NCBI GenBank assembly: GCA_017591395.1
Contig: WEDG01004925.1
Span: 1-64,000 of the forward strand
Reading direction: 5' to 3'
Source: Schistocephalus solidus
Lineage: Eukaryota; Platyhelminthes; Cestoda; Diphyllobothriidea; Diphyllobothriidae
DNA: 64,000 nt
Both the position numbers and the translations under genes were made by a program. The notes beneath the pieces are model-generated. The model had not been told where the DNA came from, ran no database searches, and was given only the letters and a program-made list of their open reading frames with translations. Position 1 is the first letter of the stretch, and every line of letters starts with the position of its first letter. Positions 9,600-20,584 of the stretch are shown piece after piece.

Positions 9600-10262
9600 C
9601 CTTTGGGTTCTCATCCGTCCCATCCGGGCAATTCCAACCCGGTGTTGATGCGGGGTGCTTGTGGCTTGCGAGCCGCTCATTTGGCCTAAGCAGTGGCGAT
9701 CCAATTGGTTTCATAGATTACTGCACCAGTCTTCACGGATTTTCTCTATGCCGGTCTATCCTGTGCGAAGTCCTCCAAAGACGCCGGGTTGATTTGCATT
9801 TGCTTCAGAGATTACTTCCAAGTGTCGTTGTAGCGATTAGGTGAGAATTGATAGCCTGTGGCAGATAGGGCAGACGTCCAACGATGTCGTTCCGGATGGC
9901 AAAGGCGAAACCAGCGCCGCGTCGATTTACCACTGGCTGGTCGCTCCAGAAGAAGGTATAGCCGGCACCCACCTCCTCCAACTGAACCATTTTGGAGAAT
10001 CGAGTCTCGCTGAAAACAGCAATGCCCACCTTGTAACGCACTATTTCCCGAGTGACTAGCACCATCCTCCATTCAGGCCGGTTGCTCCTCAGATTTTCTA
10101 AAAGGGCACCAACAGTCCAGGCTTCTAGTGTTTGCGGACTAACCCGAGAAACCCGGAGAGTATGGCGCGGGGGCCGGGGACGATGAATTCTATTGTTTTT
10201 TTTCAAGTTTTACGACCGCGTATTTTGGGATCTGCGAGCCACTACTGGCTGCAAAAGAAGTG
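9600..10262 (-). pseudogene. RTE short derivative B1 (EN N-terminus fused to post-RT tail)
   Basis: The 5' leader (TTTTACGACC-type block near 10205) and the EN N-terminus are present: [34 protein letters not shown] in the open stretch 9805-10206. The sequence then jumps to the post-RT block (QINPA.LEDFAQDRPA-like near 9790) and an IYE.NWIA segment. The RT and most of EN are deleted, and the fingers and 3'UTR are missing, so it is truncated at both the middle and the 3' end. The EN catalytic Glu (SETR) is still present but GDFN is gone. Confidence 0.7.
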
Positions 10263-10965
10263 ATAACCAGCAGTTGGATTCGCAAGGGACCGACCAGGCC
10301 GATGCGTGAGGTGATGGGCGGTCGCATTTAGGACAGATTAAGAGAGAGTCCCCATCGCTGGTGTTGGTAGTGAAGGCGAAGGCGGTGGTGAGGGTAACAG
10401 GCACGGAATACTCGGATATGGTTTCTATGATGGCGGGAGTAATGGAATTGATGCCAGGAGTGTGAGTGGAGGAGTCTGAAGGAGGGTTGGCAGAATTTGA
10501 TGTAGAAGTTGGAATCGTCAGATTGTTGGTAAATTGCGTCCGAAGATGTCCAATCAGGCCGATTCGTGCGCAGAAGATGCGTTGAGGGCGCGGGCATGTT
10601 GGCAGGGTCTGGGCATCGACGATGTGGGTCCGGGGCACTGGTGAATTTCGTGCCTCTCTTTTAGCCTTGGCGGCGGCGATCCGGTTGGCCTCATAGATTG
10701 CTGAACCAGTTTTCACGGATCTTCTCCATGTCGGTCTATCCTGGGCGAGGTCCTCCCAGGTCGCCGGGTTGATTTGCATTTGCTTCAGCGATTTCTTTCA
10801 CGTCACGGTGTTAAGGGCGCAGTCGTCCGCGAAGAGCAAGTCATGGACTGTAGTCGTAGACACGCGCGTTGAAGCCTGCATACGCCCACTGTTGAGAAGG
10901 TGCCGGTCAGTTCTCTAGGCGATGCGGATCCCAGGCTGCTCATCACGGTAGGCGTCCATCATACA
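10263..10965 (-). pseudogene. RTE short derivative B2 (RT palm fused to post-RT and first fingers)
   Basis: It starts (minus order) at the DAYRDE segment near 10960, runs through LLFADD, and at about 10800 jumps directly into the [20 protein letters not shown] block. The intervening RT thumb region and the [10 protein letters not shown] block are deleted. It continues through finger 1 (frame 10210-10779: CPRPQRIF, a CxxC finger with its second Cys lost, then GLIGHLRTQ) and a Ser/Thr/Pro-rich linker. It ends in finger 2, where B1 begins. B1 and B2 are different deletion products lying back to back in the same orientation. Confidence 0.7.
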
Positions 10966-11060
10966 AACACACATACGCACCACAACTGGCCTAAAAGGCA
11001 GCTAGCAGCAATTTCTTGCTCAGTAAAAGCTTGTCCTACCTAATCTGCCTTGCCTGACTT
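10965..11060 (+). repeat. Dispersed repeat Z, partial copy 2
   Basis: It carries AAAAGGCAGCTAGCAGCAA, a CTCAGTAAAAGCTTGTCC block and TGCCTTGCCTGACT, matching the 3' half of copy 1 and the reverse complement of 52400-52470. It is joined directly to RTE derivative B2 on its left. Confidence 0.4.
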
Positions 11061-11140
11061 CGGATTTGCAAAACCTTCCTGTTGATAGATGCAAAAAGGC
11101 GAGTTCCAGGATGCAGCTTAGAAAAAAAGGCGATCACTTG

Positions 11141-11200
11141 AACGTGGTGTTTATTGGCCTGACATTTCATATTCCCTCTTGAAGCCAGCATCAGCGACAG
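11141..11200 (-). repeat. Degenerate PLE pseudo-LTR tail with hammerhead-like remnant
   Basis: Minus strand: CTGATGCTGG...GAATATGAAATGTCAGG, then CCAATAAA. The layout matches the CTGATGA-stem-GAAAC-GTC cores at 43551 and 43749 but with several lost core bases. The AATAAA that follows the core is shared by those copies. Confidence 0.45.
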
Positions 11201-11289
11201 TTGCAGTAAAGGTATTTCGGTCTTACGACCTTGTCCTACGCTATAGTCTGCTAGAGTGAGCCCGCTCACTCTACGCAGCTGGCATCTCG

Positions 11290-11545
11290 GCCATCCTACG
11301 CCTCGTTTTGTTGTTGCGACATTTTTTCTGGTGCACCACAGTGCATGGGCCTGTGTCCGCTCCCACCTCCGGTTTTCTTGACTCTGAATTGACACCAGGC
11401 GCATATGGGGGCAGGGGTGTGGAACAGCGAGTGAGATAGATGCAGTGAAAGTCTATTCTCACTTTAATCCATCGCAAGTCACCGTCCTTGCAGCACCATG
11501 CTGTGGAGCACAAGGTGGATATCGGGGAACTCAACAGTCGAACAG
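11290..11545 (+). repeat. RTE 3'UTR remnant (sense orientation)
   Basis: The order CCACCTCCGG, TCTTGACTCTG, TAGATGCAGTG, CGCAAGTCACCGTCC, GGTGGATATCG and finally GTCGAACAGTT follows the last ~260 bp of the RTE 3'UTR in sense orientation, including a recognisable 3' terminus near 11540. No coding part is attached. Confidence 0.6.
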
Positions 11546-13180
11546 TTGTACTCTGTACAGAATTACTAGAGAGGAGGTTCGAAGAAGATGGCAGCCGGAC
11601 GAGGGCACACGTCCGGCGCCGTGAGAGCGGTGTCCAAAAAGCGCGTTGGGGTCGTCACAGCGCCTAGAGAGAGAGAGCACGCCTGAGCCATCCTTGAATT
11701 TGATTGTCCAGTTTAGATAGTAGTGATTGGCCAATAATTAGACTGTAATTGGTATGCGTGTGCAAGAAAACGCGAGAGGCGCACGGCTGGAACAGGCGTC
11801 TGGAGTGGGATGACTACGCACTAGTCAGGTTATGGGATATGCTATGTCTGTGACAGTTCCAGATTGAGCCCTAAATCTCAACGAGACGAGCATGTCTGGT
11901 AACCTAATCGGTAAACGCCCCTTCCCACGATAATTAATAGTCTCGACTTCAACCGACAGGACAACGCTCCCGATGCCCACCTTCACCTAACGTTTAATCA
12001 TTTACTAAGCACCGAAAACACCTACTTAAATCAAATACGTAAGCATATTATAGCAAGAAAACGAAAGGTTTGCATATTTGATCGTTGCCAAACACACTAA
12101 TGACTATTCACCGAGTAAAATGATAATCGGCCATATTAAATACGGATTAAAATTTTGGTTGGTATGGACAACTAATTTTCATTCCATGCCCCTTGTAAAC
12201 CAAGCATAAAATCAAGGAATTAACAATAAGATACCCAGACCAACATGAAATCATACCTCAAAATTGATTTCTGTCTTATCTGCAAAATCACCCAGCAGAT
12301 GTGTGTGAAATGCCATATAGATGTGTAAAACATTCATCGTTAAGAAACCCTAGATGTCGCATATTGGAGAAGGTAAACTTATGCCATAGTTTTACTTAAA
12401 TTTTTCTTGAACATTCAACCGTAGGATTTTGAGGTGTATAGGCCACCCGGACCTGGTATACTTTGAGATCGGAAAATTGAACTGTACCCCACGAAAAAGG
12501 ATCACTCCGGTGCTAATGACCACAGCTTGCGAGACCTTAAGAATTGTTGACAAAGTCGCCTACTCAGAGAGTGTTAATGATACGCTGTAGGTCTAGATGT
12601 CTCAGGTCGCCTGCTGCTGGGTACTGTTGTGTCTTCACTTCGCGCGGTCAACAGTAGGATTTCAAATGCCTGTTTCTGGAAGCCATCTTCTTGCTGTTTT
12701 AAGACATCGTAAATAATTAAAGACTACAGTTAAACCCATTAGTCTACCGGGCATGCTAGAAAAAACTTTTACCTAATTCGTGTGGTGCTGCCCACGACGG
12801 CCTAACGCATGTCCTTGATTGACTAAGAAAGGTTGTGCGAGTCAGCCAGTGAAAATGCTGTGCTTGCGACTACTAACCGCTCGATTTTGCTGACTTAACC
12901 AATGCTCAGCGCATCCTGTATGACTCATCGGCTGATAATGTCCAATGGGTGCCAAGTAAATTTGATGTGCTATGGGAACCCTGCCATATGGGCTAGGTTG
13001 AAGTTTAGGGAAGAGTGTGGCTGATATTTAAAAAAATTACTGCCAAGGAAGTACTGACTTGGCCGCTTCTATGGAAATGCTGGCTTGAGATCGGCCTCAC
13101 AGTCAGTGGAATAAAAATTAACATGGCATCCACGCAAGACAAGTCAAATGTTCGGAAGAAGACCACGGGAAAAAGAAGCT
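11546..13180. other. Unannotated A+T-rich stretch
   Basis: I see no gene, repeat family or RNA here. Longest open frames are short and lack recognisable motifs. Base composition is visibly more A+T-rich than the flanking RTE-dominated DNA, especially 11930-12960. Confidence 0.5.
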
Positions 13181-13185
13181 TATTG

Positions 13186-13224
13186 GTCCGAAATTTTAGA
13201 TTCCTGCTCAAAACTCAACATCAG
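13186..13224 (-). repeat. Degenerate PLE pseudo-LTR tail
   Basis: The plus strand reads TTATTGGTCCGAAATTTTAG, and after a short gap AACATCAG. It is the same block order as 11141-11200 and 43541-43581 with more substitutions; the GAAAC and GTC elements are lost. Confidence 0.35.
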
Positions 13225-13304
13225 AGACAGTCGCAACTAAGGCATACAGTATTTATATGACTTACTTCACATGCAACCACGTACCTACTATCAGTAGTGG
13301 TAAC

Positions 13305-13380
13305 TCACTATAATCCAGCGCGGGTCACCGTCCCTGTACAGCATACGGTGGACATCATCGAACGCGACAGTCAAACTGAC
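13305..13380 (+). repeat. RTE 3' terminus remnant
   Basis: CACTATAATCC, GGGTCACCGTCCCTG, GCATACGGTGGACATC and CGACAGTCAAACTG match the final ~75 bp of the RTE 3'UTR in sense orientation. Positions 13381-14500 contain only a faint further trace near 14040-14110 and otherwise nothing I can name. Confidence 0.5.
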
Positions 13381-14520
13381 TGTGGCAGCCGCGATAGCTT
13401 GTAAGTCCGCACCTGAGTCGTTAATTGTTAGGATTTCCTCACCGTCTTTAAATCTTGGAACTTGAAGTGCTCGCATCTTCTTCGTAACTGCTTCATGGGA
13501 CTCCTCTCTTCACTTCTGTTGGCAATCAAACGTGTCTCTGTCTCTAACTGTCGACTAAAGGGGAGTAACCGGTAGGGACTACGATCAGCGGTAACCTGAA
13601 CCGCTTCTATCGAAGTTAAAACAAAGCTAACAATTTTCTAGAAAATAAATCGATGTTGGATTCGTTTTTACACACTTGGTCCCAATATACAACGGATACC
13701 TCAATGAAGTTGCGGCTAGTTTCAAACAAGATCTTTACTTCACACAGACACACCTTGCCTGCATATAGTCAGAGGAAGAAGGTATGTATTGCCCTTACCA
13801 ACACATTCGTGTGAGTAGGCGTATGAAGTGATCTGCCTCGCTCTCGGCGATGGAAAATATCTGCAAGCTCCCATTTTGCAATCGTACCAGCTCAGACGAA
13901 CCTTACAATTGAGTTATCCTGCAAATATCACATCAAGCTTCGTCAAAGTTAACAGGTATTTGGAGCGTTCATAACTGATTTACGTTAGCAACTCCGCGTG
14001 TTCAAAGCCAGGTCGTGCCCTAGGTAGTGAGTGCAAGAGAGTAACTTGCATGTGAATTGGTTAACCATGAGTCATGCGCATCTCCTCCGTTGCCCTCCAG
14101 ACTCCAATGGCAAGAGAGTGTCAAGGGGGTCAAAGGTGGATTCGCACGCAGTGATTGGCAAGGCTACACCGTCTGTCTGCACGTGCCACACGCGACATAG
14201 TTCTTGCTGAATGGACCAGGTCACGGGAAATACGATTTTGAACTGAAATGAGGGAGCATCAGTGCCACATTGAAAATAAACCATTATAGTCTGCCTATCC
14301 GTCCTGCAACGATAGACCCAATGATATATTTAGCGTTGTGGCGGACTAAGCTCGACTGCTTGTCTGCCGGTGCCACACAACCTTGTCTCCGCACAGCAAA
14401 TAAACGTTTGCAGGGAGATGTGTTTGATCCACGGGCATCCTGAGCCACCGCTCCCACCATGCAATCTCGCCGCCCTCTTGGCTCGCATTTTCCATCGGGA
14501 AGACTATGAGTTCTCAACTT

Positions 14521-14596
14521 CCTCCTCCTTCCTCATGTCTCCTCCTCCTTCTCCTCCTCCTCCTCCTCCTCCTCCTCCTCCTCCTCATCCTTCTTG
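14521..14596. repeat. (TCC)n microsatellite
   Basis: Interrupted TCC/CTC triplets run about 75 bp with a central pure run. In one plus frame they would encode a proline/serine tract, but no gene context supports coding. Confidence 0.9.
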
Positions 14597-14737
14597 TTGA
14601 CTTTCCAAACTAGGATTATAGCTTGTATGTAAAATACAGGGGTATTAAGCAGAGGGAGGGGTTGGCTGTTAGAGCAACATTTTGTGTTTATTAGACCTTA
14701 CCGTCGCCTCGACCCAGAAATATAAAAATTTGTACAC

Positions 14738-15115
14738 ACATCAGTTCGACTATCGTAATCCGACGATGTCCACCGTATGCGCCCAGAACGGTAGTGTAGG
14801 GACATTGCCTTGTGCGCAAATTAGTTTTAAGTGATAGTATACTTGCACTGCATCTACCACACTCGCACTTCCTTAACCCAACGATGCCCGATGTCAAAAC
14901 ATAGTCAAGAAGACCGGAGGTGGGGTCAAGCGCAGGGGAAACATATCCCTCCATAGCCATAAGTGGCAACAGTGGGTGGTGCGGCATGACCCTGCACCCA
15001 CGCCTGCCCAAGTTGAGCATGCGCACCCCCACTACATGGCATTAATTATGGGACCACACACATATTTTGCCCCCATGCTGGTCCAGCGCATCTACCATGG
15101 GGCCTGTTTAAGGTG
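14738..15115 (-). repeat. RTE-related 3'UTR, variant b, solo copy
   Basis: The plus strand begins CAGTTCGACTATCG and ATGTCCACCGTATGC, like the other 3' ends. After the GTGGCATGACCC-like region it carries a different block (TTATGGGAC..., then CCCCATGCTGGTCCAGCGCATC and a CATTT end) shared with 29831-30562 and absent from copies A, E and F. No coding sequence is attached. Confidence 0.6.
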
Positions 15116-15139
15116 CATTTGAAAACACGCACGAATGTT

Positions 15140-15850
15140 AGAACGCCATAGTCCGACGATATCCACTGTGGTGCAGGGACGGTGTCTTACGCGGGGATAA
15201 CTTTTAAGTGATAGTTAACTTGCACTGCCGCTACCAAATTCTCTCCTCCTCCCCATCTGAGCCCGTTGTGATGACAAAGTCAAGAAGATCGGAAATGGGA
15301 GAGGGCGCAGGTGGCTGGCGCGGCCGGAGCGGCCCATGGCCATGCCACCACACCTGGCTCGGATCCCACGGAGTGGGAGTGCCATAAAGGCCACATTAAG
15401 AAGGAGCCATTGCAGACTGACTCGCAGTCCACCAGTCAGCGAATCCACAAAAAACACACATTGGGCTGACCACACGGTCCGCGTTATCCCTTCAGTTGGC
15501 AACCTTCCAAGCCACGACTTTTAGCGTAACATGATAGTTTACAGTGAGGAAAATGCGCTGAGCCGTCGACCTCACTCACTCCCCAACCCTGGTGAACTCT
15601 TATACGCGTACTACGTACACAACCTGCCCGCCAAACACAAACTCCAGGATTTAACACAAAAGAGGAGAGAACGGTTCAAATCTCCCATGTTTGCGAGTGC
15701 CGGAGGTCACGCTAAGAAGAAGCCATCGCAATCTGAATCTTAAACCACCAGTCAGCCACTCCAAAAACACATTGAACTGACTGCGAGGTCTGAGTGTAAT
15801 TGTCAGTTGGGAACCTTCAAAAGCACGAAGCGATCGCTCCATGATATTCT
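15140..15850 (-). repeat. RTE 3'UTR, variant a, solo copy
   Basis: It is colinear with 20600-21300: GTGCAGGGACGGTG, GTGGCTGGCGCGGCCGGAG, CACGGAGTGGGAGTGCC, CACATTGGGCTGACCAC, TGCGCTGAGCCGTCGACC. It is well preserved to about 15590 and more diverged to 15850. It lies between the variant-b copy and RTE copy C, with no coding region of its own. Confidence 0.65.
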
Positions 15851-15904
15851 GAAACTCAGATCACACATGCAACAGAGGCACCAAATGGAGAAGGGGCCGA
15901 GTAT

Positions 15905-16110
15905 AATAACTGTGTGAGTTCAGTCCAGGTCGCTGGGTTGATTTGCAGTTTCTTCAGCGATTTCTTCAAAGTGTCCTTGTAGCGTTGTTCTTGATCTCCC
16001 TGACGGCGAGCACCCGTAGCGACATCTCCGTTTAAAAGTCGTTTGGGTAGTCGCTCATCATCCATTATCACCAGGTGGCCGCTCCATCGCAGTTGCACGT
16101 GCCTCAGCAT
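15905..16110 (-). pseudogene. RTE copy C, truncated post-RT end
   Basis: It contains [18 protein letters not shown] and a KKLQINPATW segment and then leaves the family at about 15905. Zinc fingers and 3'UTR are therefore missing. The adjacent solo 3'UTR at 15140-15850 is not contiguous with it. Confidence 0.7.
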
Positions 16111-16995
16111 GGCATGATGGTTGAGGATTCAGGTCCGCTCCAGGACTTCCGTGTCCGGCATCCTGTCTTGCAAGCTCATCTTCAGTATTCTGCGGATGCA
16201 GCTGAAATGGAAGTGATTCAGCTTCCTGGCTTGGTTTGAGTAAACTGACCAGGTCTCCGCTCCATAAATGAGTGTTGTTAAGACAACGGCCTTGCACATG
16301 TTCAGTTTGATGTTCAGGTTAATACCGTGGTGACTCCACACGGAGGCCTGCAGTCGGCCGAAGGCGTGGTTGGTTTTGGAGATCTGTGTAGCAACCTCGT
16401 CGTCGATACTCGAGTTGCGCGACAGCGGGCTTCCCTGATAAGCAAAGGTTTCCAAATTGCTGAAGTGAGCATTGCTGTGCTGGGTGGCGGTTGGTGTATG
16501 ACCAAAATTAGCGCATGCACCTTTACATGTCATCCTCCTTCACGGTGTTAAGGACGCAGTCGTCTGCGAATAGCAAGTCATGGACTGTAATTGCAGACAC
16601 GCACGTTGGGGCCTGCATTCGCCGACTGTTGAAAAGATGCCGGTCAGTTCTATAGGCGATGCGGATCCAAGGGAGCTCATCCCGGTAGGCGTCCATCAGC
16701 ATAGCCGAGAACATGAGACTGAACAGGGTGAGAGCCAATACGCAGCCCTGCTTCACTCCGTTGGTCACTGCGAATGCTTCGGATACCGTCACGTTGTCAG
16801 TGACGCGCCCCGTCATCCCGCTATGAAACTGATGCACCATGTGCGTGAACCGCTCAGGACAACCAAATTTCTGCATGACTTTCCACAGTCCGTCACGATT
16901 CACCGTGTCAAAGGCTTTCGTTAGATCCACGAAGGTAGTGTATAGGTGAGTTCGCATCTCCTGACACTTCTCTTGTAGCTGGCGGGCGGCAAAGA
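16111..16995 (-). pseudogene. RTE copy C, RT palm and thumb
   Basis: The open stretch 16523-16999 carries motif A (FVDLTKAFDTV), motif B (NGVKQGCVLALTLFSLMF) and the catalytic LLFADDCVL, all apparently intact. A stop follows KEDDM, and the next frame (16129-16533) continues with TLIYGAETWSVYSN and RRILKMSLQDRMPDTE. The palm catalytic Asp pair is unaltered, unlike copy D. It is broken by at least two frame changes. Confidence 0.8.
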
Positions 16996-17860
16996 TCATA
17001 TCGGTTGTTCCACGGTGTCGGCGGAAGCCACATTGGCTTTCCGGGAGCAGGCCTGCTCTAGGTGACCGTTAAGGCGATTGAGAAGGATACGGGCGAAGAT
17101 ATTCCCGGCGATGTTGAGCAACGAGATGCCTCTGTGATTATCACAGAGTTGCCGGTTCCCCTTCCGTTTGTAGAGATGGACGATGGTCGCGTCTTTTAAA
17201 TCCTGAGGAACTTGTCCTTGGCGCCACATCTCCTGGAAGAGTGTTGTGAGTTCTGCCATCAGCCGGGGCCCACCGTGCTTGTAGACTTCCGGTAGGATTG
17301 CGTCAGATCCCGGTGCTTTACCGCTGGAAATATGCTGCACGGCCCGGATGGTTTCTGGTAGGGACGGCGGCAGATCCAGGTCATTGTTCGTGTCCACTTT
17401 AGGGAGCCGGTCAATGGCAGCATCGGAGATGGCTGATGAGCAATTAAGGACATTTCTGAAGTGCTCGGCCCAGCGCTTCAGAATTTGCGATTTCTCTGTC
17501 AGCAGTGTTGTGCCGTCAGAGCTGAGCAGTGGTGCGGACCCCTTGATACACGGGCCGTAGATGGCCTTGATGGTTTTGAAAAGGTTTTTCCTTTCATTGC
17601 GGTCCGAATACCCCTGGATTTCCTCAGCCTTTCGGATCATCCAGGCATCCTGCATCTCCCGCAGCCGTTGTTGTACAAGGCGCCGGCATCTGAAAAAGGC
17701 TGCTTTGGTGGCGTCAGTCCGAAGGTCCATGTAGGCTTTGTGTAGTCTATTCTTCTCCGCGAGTAAGTTGCTGATGTCGGCGTCATTGTCGTCAAACCAG
17801 TCCTGGTGTCGACGGCGTGCGCGTCCGAGGACATCGAGGGCGGTGCATGAGAAACTGATG
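16996..17860 (-). pseudogene. RTE copy C, RT N-terminal part
   Basis: One open frame (16996-17730, 244 codons) contains FFRCRRLVQQRLREMQDAW, FKTIKAIYGPCIKG, SGKAPGSDAILPEVYKHGG (fingers region), DLKDATIVHLYKRKGNRQ and DNHRGISLLNIAGNIFARIL. A one-base change after NGHLEQ breaks it from the palm. The 5' limit is near 17860 in the HQDWFDDNDADIS segment, so EN is absent. This is the longest clean RT reading frame in the window. Confidence 0.8.
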
Positions 17861-17929
17861 ACAGCCTAACACAGCAGGTTAAATTATTACGGGAAAAAAT
17901 GGACCTGGATGGTCTGCAATAAAATTTAA

Positions 17930-18600
17930 AAAATCTTCAAATCCATCAAGGTCATCTATGGCCCTTGCATCAAGGGAGCCACACCGGTGCTCAGCTCTGA
18001 CGGCACAACACGTCTGACGGAGAAATTCCAAATTCTGAAGCACTGGGCCGAGCAATTCAGAATTTTCCTTACTTGCTCATCAGCCAGCTCCGATGCTGCC
18101 ATCGACCAGCTCCTTCAAGTGGACAATAACAGTGACCAGGATCTGCCACATTCCCTACCAGAAACCATCCGGGCCGTGCAACAGATTGCCAGCGGAAAAG
18201 CAACGGGATCCGACACAATCCCACCGGACGTCTACAAGCACGGTGGGCCCTGGCTGATGGCAGAACTCACAACACTCTTCCAGGAGATGTGGCCCCAAGG
18301 ACAAGATCCTCAGGATTTCAAAGACGCGACCATCGTCCATCTCTACAAACGGAAGTGGAACCGGCAACTCTGTGATAACCACAGGAGCATCTCGTTGCCC
18401 AAAATCGCTCGGGAAGATCTTCGCCCGTATCATTCTCAATCGTCTGAATGGTTACCTAGAGCAGAGACTGCTCCCGGAAAACCAATGTGGATTCCAATGA
18501 CACCATGGAACAACCGATATGATTTTTGCCGCCTGCTAACTACAAGAGAAGTGCCAGGCGATGCGAACTCACCCCAATACCTTCATGGATCTAATGACAG
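17930..18600 (+). pseudogene. RTE copy D, RT N-terminal part
   Basis: It begins abruptly in the IKVIYGPCIKG-like segment. One open frame from 17987 carries LSSDGTTRLTEKFQILKHWAE, SGKATGSDTIPPDVYKHGG, FKDATIVHLYKRKWNRQ and DNHRSISL, then shifts frame. Copy D is head-to-head with copy C across about 70 bp, and both are 5'-truncated at different points of the same domain. Confidence 0.8.
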
Positions 18601-19130
18601 CCTCTGACACAGTGAATCGCGAGGGACAGTGGAAAGTCGTGCAGAAATTCGGCTGTCCTGATCGGTTCACGCACTTTGTGCGTCAACTTCATGACTGGAT
18701 GACGGCGCGCGTTAATGACAACGGGATGGTATCCGAAGCTTTCGCAGTGACCAACGGAGTGAAGCAGGGCTGCGTCCTTGCGCATACCCTCTTCAGTCAC
18801 ACGTTCTTTGCCATGCTAATGGACGCCTACCGTGACTAACGCCCCGGGATCTGCATCGCCTGCCGGATAGACGGCCGATTCCTCAACAAATGTCGGATGC
18901 ACTTCTACTCGCATGTATCACCAGCCACCATCCACGAACTTCTCTTCGCTGACGAATGCGCACCTAATGCAACGACTGGAGAGGAAATGCAAGTGAGCAT
19001 GAACCTCTTCGCTGCCGCCTGTGACAAACTTCGGACTTCGCATTAAAACTGAGAAAACGGTGATGATGCATCAGCCGCCGCCCAATACCGCATATACCGA
19101 GGCTCACCTCAATGTCAATGGCACCCAAAT
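18561..19130 (+). pseudogene. RTE copy D, inactivated RT palm
   Basis: Motif A reads FMDLMTASDTV, with the Lys-Ala-Phe segment altered. Motif B is NGVKQGCVLAHTLF. The catalytic box reads LLFADECA, replacing the second Asp by Glu. Several stops follow. Copy D is the most diverged of the long copies. Confidence 0.75.
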
Positions 19131-19800
19131 AAAGCTGTGAATACTTTCACGTACCTGGGCAGCAACATCTCTCGCAGCACCAAAGTCGACGATGAGATCG
19201 CCCATCGGATCACCAAAGCCAGCTATACCTTTGAACGCATGTAGAACATGGTCTGGAATCAACACAGTCTCCACCTTAGCACCAAACTTACGATGTAAAA
19301 AAGTTGACATATTTCGACGCTGCTGTATGAAGAGGAGACTTGAACGATCTACCAAAAGCAGGCATGGAAGCTCAACCACTTCCACCTCAGCTGTCTTCGC
19401 AGAAAACTACAGCTGAGATGGCAAGATGGGATCCCGAACATGGAAACGTTGGAATGAACAGGCCTTCTTAACATCTAAGCTTAGCTTAAACAACTGCAAC
19501 TGCGCTGGAACACCCATCTTGGGAGGATGGACGACGAAAAATTACCCGAACGACTCTTCTATGGAGATGTCGCCATGGGTTCTCATCGACAAGGTGGTCA
19601 AGTACGAGGCTACAAGGACACTTTGAAGACCTCCCTGAAGTAACTGCAGATCAAACTGGCACACTGGGAAGACCTCACATGGAACCGACTTGCCTGGAGG
19701 AGGACAGTGAAGGCAGGGGCAGTAATCTAGGAAGCCAACCGGATCGCCGCCACCAAGGCCAAAAGAGCGGCATAAAAGTCACCAGCGCCCCATACCAACA
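19131..19800 (+). pseudogene. RTE copy D, post-RT region
   Basis: The region is heavily decayed. YLGSNISRSTKVDDEIAHRI near 19155-19215 marks the segment after the palm. [19 protein letters not shown] near 19525-19580, QIKLAHWEDL near 19648 and AIxEANRIAATKAKRAA near 19720-19775 complete the usual order. Multiple in-frame stops are present. Confidence 0.65.
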
Positions 19801-20584
19801 CCGTCGATGCCCAAGCCCTTTCAACGTGTCCGCGCTATGAACGCACCTTCCACGCGCGAATAGGCCTGGTTGGACATGTTCGGACGCAATGAAACAACAA
19901 TCCGACAATTCTGCCAACCCTCCTCCGGATCCCCATATAATCACTCCTGGCACCAATTCTATTAATCCCATCATCATATAGACCACATCCCAATACTCAT
20001 CACCTGTTACCCCCACCACCACAACCACCACCGGCACCGTCAGTGACTGCACACTCCCCTCACGCATCGGCCTGGTCGGTCACTTGCGAATCCATCGTAA
20101 GAGACTGGTGAACAAGTGCCTTGAGTACCAACCCACAGCAGAGATCGTCGTCTCCACTGCCCTCACTGTCCTCGCGCATTCACTAATCACATGCGCCTAT
20201 TCGGTCACATGCGCATCCAGCACAGCGGAATACACCGCAATGCCGGCAACACCGATACACAATGCACATTCTCTGCTCCTGCCATTCTCACCACCACTGC
20301 CACCCCCACTACCATGAATGACATCCTCCCAGACTCTACCGATTTCTTCTGCCCACACTGCGCCCGAAACTTCAATTCACGCATCGGCCTAGTCGGTCAC
20401 CTGCGAATCCATTGCACGGAGGCTGGTGAACCAGTGCCTGGGGCTCTGACACACATTCGACGCACCCGCCTTCACTGCTCCCGCACCTTTATGCACCGCA
20501 CGGGCCTGGTAGGACACATGCGCCCCCACGACAACCTGTGGTAAACCACCGGAGGCTAAGCCACATCAGCGCACACTTTCTACA
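19800..20584 (+). pseudogene. RTE copy D, C2H2 zinc-finger array
   Basis: Finger 1 has CPRY for CPRC. After a Ser/Thr/Pro-rich linker come a damaged finger 2, then finger 3 (CPHCPRAF, ending HMRIQ with the last His lost). Finger 4 is fully canonical (CPHCARNFNSRIGLVGHLRIH pattern, near 20349-20413), and finger 5 has lost residues between its cysteines (LHCSRTF...GHMRPH). A stop follows at about 20542, and the downstream AAACCACCGG...CACATCAGCGCACAC matches the start of the 3'UTR before the junction with copy E. Confidence 0.75.
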
